A stretch of 64,000 nt of DNA from contig NW_027506901.1 in assembly GCF_052324685.1 (NCBI RefSeq), positions 1,218,001 through 1,282,000 on the forward strand. The letters run 5' to 3'. Shown here piece after piece: positions 33,976 through 45,370 of this stretch. Source of the stretch: Brachyhypopomus gauderio. Taxonomy: Eukaryota; Chordata; Actinopteri; Gymnotiformes; Hypopomidae. Positions within the stretch are counted from its first letter, which is position 1. Each line of letters begins with the position of its first letter. Position numbers and translations under genes: made by a program. Below the pieces are notes generated by a model that saw only the letters and a program-made list of their open reading frames with translations, searched no databases and was not told the origin of the DNA.

Positions 33976-34300
33976 CGTAAGCCTTATCATGCAGTGATGC
34001 TGAGTGAGGTGACTTGCACCTGTACCCTTGATTTTGAAAGTTGCATAAGAAAGATCTGCAATCAATAGATCAAACGCCACATCTCACTTTTGATTCACAG
34101 AATGCCACGCTTTTGAACACCTGATCACCTGGAGTTGATACCAGCTGGAAGTTAACAGTGTGTAGACTCTTATGGAGATTCATGTATTTGAATTTACTTC
34201 TTAAGCCATTGGCAACTCAGAATCAATGACATATGTGCACTCCTCCTTGAGCTTGAGGAAGTCAAAGGAATTGATCTCGATTCTACTCCTACACATTTGG

Positions 34301-34382
34301 GCTGCAATGGCCGAGAGGTTAAGGCGTTGGACTCGAAATCCAATGGGGTTTCCCCGCGCAGGTTCGACTCCTGCTTGCAGCG
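34301..34382 (+). tRNA. trnas-cga: tRNA-Ser(CGA)
   Basis: Unit 23. Consensus; anticodon 34334-34336; 3' flank lacks TTG. Confidence 0.92.
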
Positions 34383-34562
34383 TAGAGAAGAAAATGTATC
34401 CCTTTTTGGATGTGTGGTAAAATAGAGTCTACTCTCCTCATGGTTGCCAGTTTTGAATATGCTTCTCATGCCATTTGTAAATTTGTGCTGTCAAACTGTA
34501 GCAGTCCAGTGGAAAGACTGTCTGGTCACTGGTTTCTCTGCCTTGTGCTTAAAAAGAAAGAA

Positions 34563-34634
34563 CTCCCCGTCGGGGAATCGAACCACGGTCTTCCGCGTGA
34601 CAGGCGGAGATACTATCCACTATACTAACGAGGA
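34563..34634 (-). tRNA. trnad-guc: tRNA-Asp(GTC), T-stem mismatch
   Basis: Unit 23. G51T form. Confidence 0.78.
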
Positions 34635-34959
34635 CGTAAGCCTTATCATGCAGTGATGCTGAGTGAGGTGACTTGCACCTGTACCCTTGATTTTGAAAGT
34701 TGCATAAGAAAGATCTGCAATCAATAGATCAAACGCCACATCTCACTTTTGATTCACAGAATGCCACGCTTTTGAACACCTGATCACCTGGAGTTGATAC
34801 CAGCTGGAAGTTAACAGTGTGTAGACTCTTATGGAGATTCATGTATTTGAATTTACTTCTTAAGCCATTGGCAACTCAGAATCAATGACATATGTGCACT
34901 CCTCCTTGAGCTTGAGGAAGTCAAAGGAATTGATCTCGATTCTACTCCTACACATTTGG

Positions 34960-35041
34960 GCTGCAATGGCCGAGAGGTTAAGGCGTTGGACTCGAAATCC
35001 AATGGGGTTTCCCCGCGCAGGTTCGACTCCTGCTTGCAGCG
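34960..35041 (+). tRNA. trnas-cga: tRNA-Ser(CGA)
   Basis: Unit 24. Consensus; anticodon 34993-34995. Confidence 0.92.
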
Positions 35042-35224
35042 TAGAGAAGAAAATGTTGTATCCCTTTTTGGATGTGTGGTAAAATAGAGTCTACTCTCCT
35101 CATGGTTGCCAGTTTTTAATATGCTTCTCATGCCATTTGTAAATTTGTGCTGTCAAACTGTAGCAGTCCAGTGGAAAGACTATCTGGTCACTGGTTTCTC
35201 TGCCTTGTGCTTAAAAAGAAAGAA

Positions 35225-35272
35225 CTCCCCGTCGGAGAATCGAACCCCGGTCTTCCGCGTGACAGGCGGAGA
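35225..35272 (-). pseudogene. truncated tRNA-Asp
   Basis: Unit 24. 52-bp deletion, gtcggag form. Confidence 0.9.
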
Positions 35273-35569
35273 GTGAGGTGACTTGCACCTGTACCCTTGA
35301 TTTTGAACGTTGCATAAAAAAGATCTGCAATCAATAGATCAAACGCCACATCTCACTTTTGATTCACAGAATGCCATGCTTTTGAACACCTGATCACCTG
35401 GAGTTGATACCAGCTGGAAGTTAACAGTGAGTAGACTCTTATGGAGATTCATGTATTTGAATTTACTTCTTAAGCCATTGGCAACTCATAAGCAATCACA
35501 TCTGTGCACTCCTCCTTGAGCTTGAGGAAGTCAAAGGAATTGATCTCGATTCTACTCCTACACATTTGG

Positions 35570-35651
35570 TCTGCAATGGCCGAGAGGTTAAGGCGTTGGA
35601 CTTGAAATCCAATGGGGTTTCCCTGCGCAGGTTCGACTCCTGCTTGCAGCG
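35570..35651 (+). tRNA. trnas-uga: tRNA-Ser(TGA), acceptor mismatch
   Basis: Unit 25. Anticodon 35603-35605; T1, variable-arm change, T arm normal. Confidence 0.65.
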
Positions 35652-35834
35652 TAGAGAAGAAAATGTTGTATCCCTTTTTGGATGTGTGGTAAAATAGAGT
35701 CTACTCTCCTCATGGTTGCCAGTTTTTAATATGCTTCTCATGCCATTTGTAAATTTGTGCTGTCAAACTGTAGCAGTCCAGTGGAAAGACTGTCTGGTCA
35801 CTGGTTTCTCTGCCTTGTGCTTAAAAAGAAAGAA

Positions 35835-35882
35835 CTCCCCGTCGGAGAATCGAACCCCGGTCTTCCGCGTGACAGGCGGAGA
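35835..35882 (-). pseudogene. truncated tRNA-Asp
   Basis: Unit 25. 52-bp deletion, gtcggag form. Confidence 0.9.
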
Positions 35883-36179
35883 GTGAGGTGACTTGCACCT
35901 GTACCCTTGATTTTGAAAGTTGCATAAAAAAGATCTGCAATCAATAGATCAAACGCCACATCTCACTTTTGATTCACAGAATGCCACGCTTTTGAACACC
36001 TGATCACCTGGAGTTGATACCAGCTGGAAGTTAACAGTGTGTAGACTCTTATGGAGATTCATGTATTTGAATTTACTTCTTAAGCCATTGGCAACTCAGA
36101 ATCAATGACATATGTGCACTCCTCCTTGAGCTTGAGGAAGTCAAAGGAATTGATCTCGATTCTACTCCTACACATTTGG

Positions 36180-36261
36180 GCTGCAATGGCCGAGAGGTTA
36201 AGGCGTTGGACTCGAAATCCAATGGGGTTTCCCCGCGCAGGTTCGACTCCTGCTTGCAGCG
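36180..36261 (+). tRNA. trnas-cga: tRNA-Ser(CGA)
   Basis: Unit 26. Consensus; anticodon 36213-36215. Confidence 0.92.
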
Positions 36262-36444
36262 TAGAGAAGAAAATGTTGTATCCCTTTTTGGATGTGTGGT
36301 AAAATAGAGTCTACTCTCCTCATGGTTGCCAGTTTTGAATATGCTTCTCATGCCATTTGTAAATTTGTGCTGTCAAACTGTAGCAGTCCAGTGGAAAGAC
36401 TGTCTGGTCACTGGTTTCTCTGCCTTGTGCTTAAAAAGAAAGAA

Positions 36445-36516
36445 CTCCCCGTCGGGGAATCGAACCCCGGTCTTCCGCATGACAGGCGGAGATACTATCC
36501 ACTATACTAACGAGGA
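36445..36516 (-). tRNA. trnad-guc: tRNA-Asp(GTC)
   Basis: Unit 26. C38T loop variant. Confidence 0.85.
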
Positions 36517-36841
36517 CGTATGTTTTATCATGCAGTGATGCTGAGTGAGGTGACTTGCACCTGTACCCTTGATTTTGAAAGTTGCATTAAAAAGATCTGC
36601 AATCAATAGATCAAACGCCACATCTCACTTTTGATTCACAGAATGCCACGCTTTTGAACACCTGATCACCTGGAGTTGATACCAGCTTGAAGTTAACAGT
36701 GAGTAGACTCTTATGGAGATTCATGTATTTGAATTTACTTCTTAAGCCATTGGCAACTCAGAATCAATGACATCTGTGCACTCCTCCTTGAGCTTGAGGA
36801 AGTCAAAGGAATTGATCTCGATTCTACTCCTACACATTTGG

Positions 36842-36923
36842 GCTGCAATGGCCGAGAGGTTAAGGCGTTGGACTCGAAATCCAATGGGGTTTCCCCGCGC
36901 AGGTTCGACTCCTGCTTGCAGCG
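36842..36923 (+). tRNA. trnas-cga: tRNA-Ser(CGA)
   Basis: Unit 27. Consensus; anticodon 36875-36877. Confidence 0.92.
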
Positions 36924-37106
36924 TAGAGAAGAAAATGTTGTATCCCTTTTTGGATGTGTGGTAAAATAGAGTCTACTCTCCTCATGGTTGCCAGTTTTGA
37001 ATATGCTTCTCATGCCATTTGTAAATTTGTGCTGTCAAACTGTAGCAGTCCAGTGGAAAGACTGTCTGGTCACTGGTTTCTCTGCCTTGTGCTTAAAAAG
37101 AAAGAA

Positions 37107-37178
37107 CTCCCCGTCGGGGAATCGAACCACGGTCTTCCGCGTGACAGGCGGAGATACTATCCACTATACTAACGAGGA
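37107..37178 (-). tRNA. trnad-guc: tRNA-Asp(GTC), T-stem mismatch
   Basis: Unit 27. G51T form. Confidence 0.78.
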
Positions 37179-37503
37179 CGTAAGCCTTATCATGCAGTGA
37201 TGCTGAGTGAGGTGACTTGCACCTGTACCCTTGATTTTGAAAGTTGCATAAGAAAGATCTGCAATCAATAGATCAAACGCCACATCTCACTTTTGATTCA
37301 CAGAATGCCACGCTTTTGAACACCTGATCACCTGGAGTTGATACCAGCTGGAAGTTAACAGTGTGTAGACTCTTATGGAGATTCATGTATTTGAATTTAC
37401 TTCTTAAGCCATTGGCAACTCAGAATCAATGACATATGTGCACTCCTCCTTGAGCTTGAGGAAGTCAAAGGAATTGATCTCGATTCTACTCCTACACATT
37501 TGG

Positions 37504-37585
37504 GCTGCAATGGCCGAGAGGTTAAGGCGTTGGACTCGAAATCCAATGGGGTTTCCCCGCGCAGGTTCGACTCCTGCTTGCAGCG
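37504..37585 (+). tRNA. trnas-cga: tRNA-Ser(CGA)
   Basis: Unit 28. Consensus; anticodon 37537-37539; 3' flank lacks TTG. Confidence 0.92.
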
Positions 37586-37765
37586 TAGAGAAGAAAATGT
37601 ATCCCTTTTTGGATGTGTGGTAAAATAGAGTCTACTCTCCTCATGGTTGCCAGTTTTGAATATGCTTCTCATGCCATTTGTAAATTTGTGCTGTCAAACT
37701 GTAGCAGTCCAGTGGAAAGACTGTCTGGTCACTGGTTTCTCTGCCTTGTGCTTAAAAAGAAAGAA

Positions 37766-37837
37766 CTCCCCGTCGGGGAATCGAACCACGGTCTTCCGCG
37801 TGACAGGCGGAGATACTATCCACTATACTAACGAGGA
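37766..37837 (-). tRNA. trnad-guc: tRNA-Asp(GTC), T-stem mismatch
   Basis: Unit 28. G51T form. Confidence 0.78.
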
Positions 37838-38162
37838 CGTAAGCCTTATCATGCAGTGATGCTGAGTGAGGTGACTTGCACCTGTACCCTTGATTTTGAA
37901 AGTTGCATAAGAAAGATCTGCAATCAATAGATCAAACGCCACATCTCACTTTTGATTCACAGAATGCCACGCTTTTGAACACCTGATCACCTGGAGTTGA
38001 TACCAGCTGGAAGTTAACAGTGTGTAGACTCTTATGGAGATTCATGTATTTGAATTTACTTCTTAAGCCATTGGCAACTCAGAATCAATGACATATGTGC
38101 ACTCCTCCTTGAGCTTGAGGAAGTCAAAGGAATTGATCTCGATTCTACTCCTACACATTTGG

Positions 38163-38244
38163 GCTGCAATGGCCGAGAGGTTAAGGCGTTGGACTCGAAA
38201 TCCAATGGGGTTTCCCCGCGCAGGTTCGACTCCTGCTTGCAGCG
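38163..38244 (+). tRNA. trnas-cga: tRNA-Ser(CGA)
   Basis: Unit 29. Consensus; anticodon 38196-38198. Confidence 0.92.
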
Positions 38245-38427
38245 TAGAGAAGAAAATGTTGTATCCCTTTTTGGATGTGTGGTAAAATAGAGTCTACTCT
38301 CCTCATGGTTGCCAGTTTTTAATATGCTTCTCATGCCATTTGTAAATTTGTGCTGTCAAACTGTAGCAGTCCAGTGGAAAGACTATCTGGTCACTGGTTT
38401 CTCTGCCTTGTGCTTAAAAAGAAAGAA

Positions 38428-38475
38428 CTCCCCGTCGGAGAATCGAACCCCGGTCTTCCGCGTGACAGGCGGAGA
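38428..38475 (-). pseudogene. truncated tRNA-Asp
   Basis: Unit 29. 52-bp deletion, gtcggag form. Confidence 0.9.
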
Positions 38476-38772
38476 GTGAGGTGACTTGCACCTGTACCCT
38501 TGATTTTGAACGTTGCATAAAAAAGATCTGCAATCAATAGATCAAACGCCACATCTCACTTTTGATTCACAGAATGCCATGCTTTTGAACACCTGATCAC
38601 CTGGAGTTGATACCAGCTGGAAGTTAACAGTGAGTAGACTCTTATGGAGATTCATGTATTTGAATTTACTTCTTAAGCCATTGGCAACTCATAAGCAATC
38701 ACATCTGTGCACTCCTCCTTGAGCTTGAGGAAGTCAAAGGAATTGATCTCGATTCTACTCCTACACATTTGG

Positions 38773-38854
38773 TCTGCAATGGCCGAGAGGTTAAGGCGTT
38801 GGACTTGAAATCCAATGGGGTTTCCCTGCGCAGGTTCGACTCCTGCTTGCAGCG
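38773..38854 (+). tRNA. trnas-uga: tRNA-Ser(TGA), acceptor mismatch
   Basis: Unit 30. Anticodon 38806-38808; T1, variable-arm change. Confidence 0.65.
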
Positions 38855-39037
38855 TAGAGAAGAAAATGTTGTATCCCTTTTTGGATGTGTGGTAAAATAG
38901 AGTCTACTCTCCTCATGGTTGCCAGTTTTTAATATGCTTCTCATGCCATTTGTAAATTTGTGCTGTCAAACTGTAGCAGTCCAGTGGAAAGACTGTCTGG
39001 TCACTGGTTTCTCTGCCTTGTGCTTAAAAAGAAAGAA

Positions 39038-39085
39038 CTCCCCGTCGGAGAATCGAACCCCGGTCTTCCGCGTGACAGGCGGAGA
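39038..39085 (-). pseudogene. truncated tRNA-Asp
   Basis: Unit 30. 52-bp deletion, gtcggag form. Confidence 0.9.
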
Positions 39086-39382
39086 GTGAGGTGACTTGCA
39101 CCTGTACCCTTGATTTTGAAAGTTGCATAAAAAAGATCTGCAATCAATAGATCAAACGCCACATCTCACTTTTGATTCACAGAATGCCACGCTTTTGAAC
39201 ACCTGATCACCTGGAGTTGATACCAGCTGGAAGTTAACAGTGTGTAGACTCTTATGGAGATTCATGTATTTGAATTTACTTCTTAAGCCATTGGCAACTC
39301 AGAATCAATGACATATGTGCACTCCTCCTTGAGCTTGAGGAAGTCAAAGGAATTGATCTCGATTCTACTCCTACACATTTGG

Positions 39383-39464
39383 GCTGCAATGGCCGAGAGG
39401 TTAAGGCGTTGGACTCGAAATCCAATGGGGTTTCCCCGCGCAGGTTCGACTCCTGCTTGCAGCG
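39383..39464 (+). tRNA. trnas-cga: tRNA-Ser(CGA)
   Basis: Unit 31. Consensus; anticodon 39416-39418. Confidence 0.92.
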
Positions 39465-39647
39465 TAGAGAAGAAAATGTTGTATCCCTTTTTGGATGTGT
39501 GGTAAAATAGAGTCTACTCTCCTCATGGTTGCCAGTTTTGAATATGCTTCTCATGCCATTTGTAAATTTGTGCTGTCAAACTGTAGCAGTCCAGTGGAAA
39601 GACTGTCTGGTCACTGGTTTCTCTGCCTTGTGCTTAAAAAGAAAGAA

Positions 39648-39719
39648 CTCCCCGTCGGGGAATCGAACCCCGGTCTTCCGCATGACAGGCGGAGATACTA
39701 TCCACTATACTAACGAGGA
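39648..39719 (-). tRNA. trnad-guc: tRNA-Asp(GTC)
   Basis: Unit 31. C38T loop variant. Confidence 0.85.
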
Positions 39720-40044
39720 CGTATGTTTTATCATGCAGTGATGCTGAGTGAGGTGACTTGCACCTGTACCCTTGATTTTGAAAGTTGCATTAAAAAGATC
39801 TGCAATCAATAGATCAAACGCCACATCTCACTTTTGATTCACAGAATGCCACGCTTTTGAACACCTGATCACCTGGAGTTGATACCAGCTTGAAGTTAAC
39901 AGTGAGTAGACTCTTATGGAGATTCATGTATTTGAATTTACTTCTTAAGCCATTGGCAACTCAGAATCAATGACATCTGTGCACTCCTCCTTGAGCTTGA
40001 GGAAGTCAAAGGAATTGATCTCGATTCTACTCCTACACATTTGG

Positions 40045-40126
40045 GCTGCAATGGCCGAGAGGTTAAGGCGTTGGACTCGAAATCCAATGGGGTTTCCCCG
40101 CGCAGGTTCGACTCCTGCTTGCAGCG
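40045..40126 (+). tRNA. trnas-cga: tRNA-Ser(CGA)
   Basis: Unit 32. Consensus; anticodon 40078-40080. Confidence 0.92.
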
Positions 40127-40309
40127 TAGAGAAGAAAATGTTGTATCCCTTTTTGGATGTGTGGTAAAATAGAGTCTACTCTCCTCATGGTTGCCAGTTT
40201 TGAATATGCTTCTCATGCCATTTGTAAATTTGTGCTGTCAAACTGTAGCAGTCCAGTGGAAAGACTGTCTGGTCACTGGTTTCTCTGCCTTGTGCTTAAA
40301 AAGAAAGAA

Positions 40310-40381
40310 CTCCCCGTCGGGGAATCGAACCACGGTCTTCCGCGTGACAGGCGGAGATACTATCCACTATACTAACGAGGA
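40310..40381 (-). tRNA. trnad-guc: tRNA-Asp(GTC), T-stem mismatch
   Basis: Unit 32. G51T form. Confidence 0.78.
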
Positions 40382-40706
40382 CGTAAGCCTTATCATGCAG
40401 TGATGCTGAGTGAGGTGACTTGCACCTGTACCCTTGATTTTGAAAGTTGCATAAGAAAGATCTGCAATCAATAGATCAAACGCCACATCTCACTTTTGAT
40501 TCACAGAATGCCACGCTTTTGAACACCTGATCACCTGGAGTTGATACCAGCTGGAAGTTAACAGTGTGTAGACTCTTATGGAGATTCATGTATTTGAATT
40601 TACTTCTTAAGCCATTGGCAACTCAGAATCAATGACATATGTGCACTCCTCCTTGAGCTTGAGGAAGTCAAAGGAATTGATCTCGATTCTACTCCTACAC
40701 ATTTGG

Positions 40707-40788
40707 GCTGCAATGGCCGAGAGGTTAAGGCGTTGGACTCGAAATCCAATGGGGTTTCCCCGCGCAGGTTCGACTCCTGCTTGCAGCG
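40707..40788 (+). tRNA. trnas-cga: tRNA-Ser(CGA)
   Basis: Unit 33. Consensus; anticodon 40740-40742. Confidence 0.92.
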
Positions 40789-40971
40789 TAGAGAAGAAAA
40801 TGTTGTATCCCTTTTTGGATGTGTGGTAAAATAGAGTCTACTCTCCTCATGGTTGCCAGTTTTTAATATGCTTCTCATGCCATTTGTAAATTTGTGCTGT
40901 CAAACTGTAGCAGTCCAGTGGAAAGACTGTCTGGTCACTGGTTTCTCTGCCTTGTGCTTAAAGAGAAAGAA

Positions 40972-41019
40972 CTCCCCGTCGGAGAATCGAACCCCGGTCT
41001 TCCGCGTGACAGGCGGAGA
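40972..41019 (-). pseudogene. truncated tRNA-Asp
   Basis: Unit 33. 52-bp deletion; here the downstream T5 terminator is also interrupted (plus strand aaagagaaag). Confidence 0.9.
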
Positions 41020-41316
41020 GTGAGGTGACTTGCACCTGTACCCTTGATTTTGAACGTTGCATAAAAAAGATCTGCAATCAATAGATCAAACGCCACATCT
41101 CACTTTTGATTCACAGAATGCCACGCTTTTGAACACCTGATCACCTGGAGTTGATACCAGCTGGAAGTTAACAGTGTGTAGACTCTTATGGAGATTCATG
41201 TATTTGAATTTACTTCTTAAGCCATTGGCAACTCAGAATCAATGACATATGTGCACTCCTCCTTGAGCTTGAGGAAGTCAAAGGAATTGATCTCGATTCT
41301 ACTCCTACACATTTGG

Positions 41317-41398
41317 GCTGCAATGGCCGAGAGGTTAAGGCGTTGGACTCGAAATCCAATGGGGTTTCCCCGCGCAGGTTCGACTCCTGCTTGCAGCG
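41317..41398 (+). tRNA. trnas-cga: tRNA-Ser(CGA)
   Basis: Unit 34. Consensus; anticodon 41350-41352. Paralog of unit 18. Confidence 0.92.
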
Positions 41399-41581
41399 TA
41401 GAGAAGAAAATGTTGTATCCCTTTTTGGATGTGTGGTAAAATAGAGTCTACTCTCCTCATGGTTGCCAGTTTTGAATATGCTTCTCATGCCATTTGTAAA
41501 TTTGTGCTGTCAAACTGTAGCAGTCCAGTGGAAAGACTGTCTGGTCACTGGTTTCTCTGCCTTGTGCTTAAAAAGAAAGAA

Positions 41582-41653
41582 CTCCCCGTCGGGGAATCGA
41601 ACCCCGGTCTTCCGCATGACAGGCGGAGATACTATCCACTATACTAACGAGGA
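41582..41653 (-). tRNA. trnad-guc: tRNA-Asp(GTC)
   Basis: Unit 34. C38T loop variant, as in paralogous unit 18. Confidence 0.85.
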
Positions 41654-41978
41654 CGTATGTTTTATCATGCAGTGATGCTGAGTGAGGTGACTTGCACCTG
41701 TACCCTTGATTTTGAAAGTTGCATTAAAAAGATCTGCAATCAATAGATCAAACGCCACATCTCACTTTTGATTCACAGAATGCCACGCTTTTGAACACCT
41801 GATCACCTGGAGTTGATACCAGCTTGAAGTTAACAGTGAGTAGACTCTTATGGAGATTCATGTATTTGAATTTACTTCTTAAGCCATTGGCAACTCAGAA
41901 TCAATGACATCTGTGCACTCCTCCTTGAGCTTGAGGAAGTCAAAGGAATTGATCTCGATTCTACTCCTACACATTTGG

Positions 41979-42060
41979 GCTGCAATGGCCGAGAGGTTAA
42001 GGCGTTGGACTCGAAATCCAATGGGGTTTCCCCGCGCAGGTTCGACTCCTGCTTGCAGCG
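41979..42060 (+). tRNA. trnas-cga: tRNA-Ser(CGA)
   Basis: Unit 35. Consensus; anticodon 42012-42014. Paralog of unit 19. Confidence 0.92.
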
Positions 42061-42243
42061 TAGAGAAGAAAATGTTGTATCCCTTTTTGGATGTGTGGTA
42101 AAATAGAGTCTACTCTCCTCATGGTTGCCAGTTTTGAATATGCTTCTCATGCCATTTGTAAATTTGTGCTGTCAAACTGTTGCAGTCCAGTGGAAAGACT
42201 GTCTGGTCACTGGTTTCTCTGCCTTGTGCTTAAAAAGAAAGAA

Positions 42244-42315
42244 CTCCCCGTCGGGGAATCGAACCCCGGTCTTCCGCGTGACAGGCGGAGATACTATCCA
42301 CTATACTAACGAGGA
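42244..42315 (-). tRNA. trnad-guc: tRNA-Asp(GTC)
   Basis: Unit 35. Consensus. Confidence 0.92.
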
Positions 42316-42640
42316 CGTATGTCTTATCATGCAGTGATGCTGAGTGAGGTGACTTGCACCTGTACCCTTGATTTTGAAAGTTGCATAAAAAAGATCTGCA
42401 ATCAATAGATCAAACGCCACATCTCACTTTTGATTCACAGAATGCCACGCTTTTGAACACCTGATCACCTGGAGTTGATACCAGCTTGAAGTTAACAGTG
42501 AGTAGACTCTTATGGAGATTCATGTATTTGAATTTACTTCTTAAGCCATTGGCAACTCAGAATCAATGACATCTCTGCACTCCTCCTTGAGCTTGAGGAA
42601 GTCAAAGGAATTGATCTCGATTCTACTCCTACACATTTGG

Positions 42641-42722
42641 GCTGCAATGGCCGAGAGGTTAAGGCGTTGGACTCGAAATCCAATGGGGTTTCCCCGCGCA
42701 GGTTCGACTCCTGCTTGCAGCG
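42641..42722 (+). tRNA. trnas-cga: tRNA-Ser(CGA)
   Basis: Unit 36. Consensus; anticodon 42674-42676. Uninterrupted paralog of unit 20. Confidence 0.92.
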
Positions 42723-42905
42723 TAGAGAAGAAAATGTTGTATCCCTTTTTGGATGTGTGGTAAAATAGAGTCTACTCTCCTCATGGTTGCCAGTTTTGAA
42801 TATGCTTCTCATGCCATTTGTAAATGTGTGCTGTCAAACTGTTGCAGTCCAGTGGAAAGACTGTCTGGTCACTGGTTTCTCTGCCTTGTGCTTAAAAAGA
42901 AAGAA

Positions 42906-42977
42906 CTCCCCGTCGGGGAATCGAACCCCGGTCTTCCGCGTGACAGGCGGAGATACTATCCACTATACTAACGAGGA
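42906..42977 (-). tRNA. trnad-guc: tRNA-Asp(GTC)
   Basis: Unit 36. Consensus. Confidence 0.92.
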
Positions 42978-43302
42978 CGTATGTCTTATCATGCAGTGAT
43001 GCTGAGTGAGGTGACTTGCACCTGTACCCTTGATTTTGAAAGTTGCATAAAAAAGATCTGCAATCAATAGATCAAACGCCACATCTCACTTTTGATTCAC
43101 AGAATGCCACGCTTTTGAACACCTGATCACCTGGAGTTGATACCAGCTTGAAGTTAACAGTGAGTAGACTCTTATGGAGATTCATGTATTTGAATTTACT
43201 TCTTAAGCCATTGGCAACTCAGAATCAATGACATCTGTGCACTCCTCCTTGAGCTTGAGGAAGTCAAAGGAATTGATCTCGATTCCACTCCTACACATTT
43301 GG

Positions 43303-43384
43303 GCTGCAATGGCCGAGAGGTTAAGGCATTGGACTCGAAATCTAATGGGGTTTCCCCACGCAGGTTCGACTCCTGCTTGCAGCG
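43303..43384 (+). tRNA. trnas-cga: tRNA-Ser(CGA), stem variant
   Basis: Unit 37. Anticodon 43336-43338; same three changes as unit 21. Confidence 0.83.
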
Positions 43385-43567
43385 TAGAGAAGAAAATGTT
43401 GTATCCCTTTTTGGATGTGTGGTAAAATAGAGTCTACTCTCCTCATGCTTGCCAGTTTTGAATATGCTTCTCATGCCATTTGTAAATTTGTGCTGTCAAA
43501 CTGTAGCAGTCCAGTGGAAAGACTGTCTGGTCACTGGTTTCTCTGCCTTGTGCTTAAAAAGAAAGAA

Positions 43568-43639
43568 CTCCCCGTCGGGGAATCGAACCCCGGTCTTCCG
43601 CGTGACAGGCGGAGATACTATCCACTATACTAACGAGGA
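43568..43639 (-). tRNA. trnad-guc: tRNA-Asp(GTC)
   Basis: Unit 37. Consensus. Confidence 0.92.
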
Positions 43640-43964
43640 CATATGTCTTATCATGCAGTGATGCTGAGTGAGGTGACTTGCACCTGTACCCTTGATTTTG
43701 AAAGTTGCATAAGAAAGATCTGCAATCAATAGATCAAACGCCACATCTCACTTTTGATTCACAGAATGCCACGCTTTTGAACACCTGATCACCTGGAGTT
43801 GATACCAGCTTGAAGTTAACAGTGAGTAGACTCTTATGGAGATTCATGTATTTGAATTTACTTCTTAAGCCATTGGCAACTCAGAATCAATGACATATGT
43901 GCACTCCTCCTTGAGCTTGAGGAAGTCAAAGGAATTGATCTCGATTCTACTCCTACACATTTGG

Positions 43965-44046
43965 GCTGCAATGGCCGAGAGGTTAAGGCGTTGGACTCGA
44001 AATCCAATGGGGTTTCCCCGCGCAGGTTCGACTCCTGCTTGCAGCG
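43965..44046 (+). tRNA. trnas-cga: tRNA-Ser(CGA)
   Basis: Unit 38. Consensus; anticodon 43998-44000. Confidence 0.92.
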
Positions 44047-44229
44047 TAGAGAAGAAAATGTTGTATCCCTTTTTGGATGTGTGGTAAAATAGAGTCTACT
44101 CTCCTCATGGTTGCCAGTTTTGAATATGCTTCTCATGCCATTTGTAAATTTGTGCTGTCAAACTGTAGCAGTCCAGTGGAAAGACTGTCTGGTCACTGGT
44201 TTCTCTGCCTTGTGCTTAAAAAGAAAGAA

Positions 44230-44301
44230 CTCCCCGTCGGGGAATCGAACCCCGGTCTTCCGCGTGACAGGCGGAGATACTATCCACTATACTAACGAGG
44301 A
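44230..44301 (-). tRNA. trnad-guc: tRNA-Asp(GTC)
   Basis: Unit 38. Consensus. Confidence 0.92.
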
Positions 44302-44626
44302 CGTATGTTTTATCATGCAGTGATGCTGAGTGAGGTGACTTGCACCTGTACCCTTGATTTTGAAAGTTGCATTAAAAAGATCTGCAATCAATAGATCAAA
44401 CGCCACATCTCACTTTTGATTCACAGAATGCCACGCTTTTGAACACCTGATCACCTGGAGTTGATACCAGCTTGAAGTTAACAGTGAGTAGACTCTTATG
44501 GAGATTCATGTATTTGAATTTACTTCTTAAGCCATTGGCAACTCAGAATCAATGACATCTGTGCACTCCTCCTTGAGCTTGAGGAAGTCAAAGGAATTGA
44601 TCTCGATTCCACTCCTACACATTTGG

Positions 44627-44708
44627 GCTGCAATGGCCGAGAGGTTAAGGCATTGGACTCGAAATCTAATGGGGTTTCCCCACGCAGGTTCGACTCCTGC
44701 TTGCAGCG
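44627..44708 (+). tRNA. trnas-cga: tRNA-Ser(CGA), stem variant
   Basis: Unit 39. Anticodon 44660-44662; unit 21 form. Confidence 0.83.
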
Positions 44709-44891
44709 TAGAGAAGAAAATGTTGTATCCCTTTTTGGATGTGTGGTAAAATAGAGTCTACTCTCCTCATGCTTGCCAGTTTTGAATATGCTTCTCATGC
44801 CATTTGTAAATTTGTGCTGTCAAACTGTAGCAGTCCAGTGGAAAGACTGTCTGGTCACTGGTTTCTCTGCCTTGTGCTTAAAAAGAAAGAA

Positions 44892-44963
44892 CTCCCCGTC
44901 GGGGAATCGAACCCCGGTCTTCCGCGTGACAGGCGGAGATACTATCCACTATACTAACGAGGA
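44892..44963 (-). tRNA. trnad-guc: tRNA-Asp(GTC)
   Basis: Unit 39. Consensus. Confidence 0.92.
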
Positions 44964-45288
44964 CATATGTCTTATCATGCAGTGATGCTGAGTGAGGTGA
45001 CTTGCACCTGTACCCTTGATTTTGAAAGTTGCATAAGAAAGATCTGCAATCAATAGATCAAACGCCACATCTCACTTTTGATTCACAGAATGCCACGCTT
45101 TTGAACACCTGATCACCTGGAGTTGATACCAGCTTGAAGTTAACAGTGAGTAGACTCTTATGGAGATTCATGTATTTGAATTTACTTCTTAAGCCATTGG
45201 CAACTCATAAGCAATCACATCTGTGCACTCCTCCTTGAGCTTGAGGAAGTCAAAGGAATTGATCTCGATTCTACTCCTACACATTTGG

Positions 45289-45370
45289 GCTGCAATGGCC
45301 GAGAGGTTAAGGCGTTGGACTCGAAATCCAATGGGGTTTCCCCGCGCAGGTTCGACTCCTGCTTGCAGCG
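45289..45370 (+). tRNA. trnas-cga: tRNA-Ser(CGA)
   Basis: Unit 40. Consensus; anticodon 45322-45324. First unit of the three-unit repeat. Confidence 0.92.
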
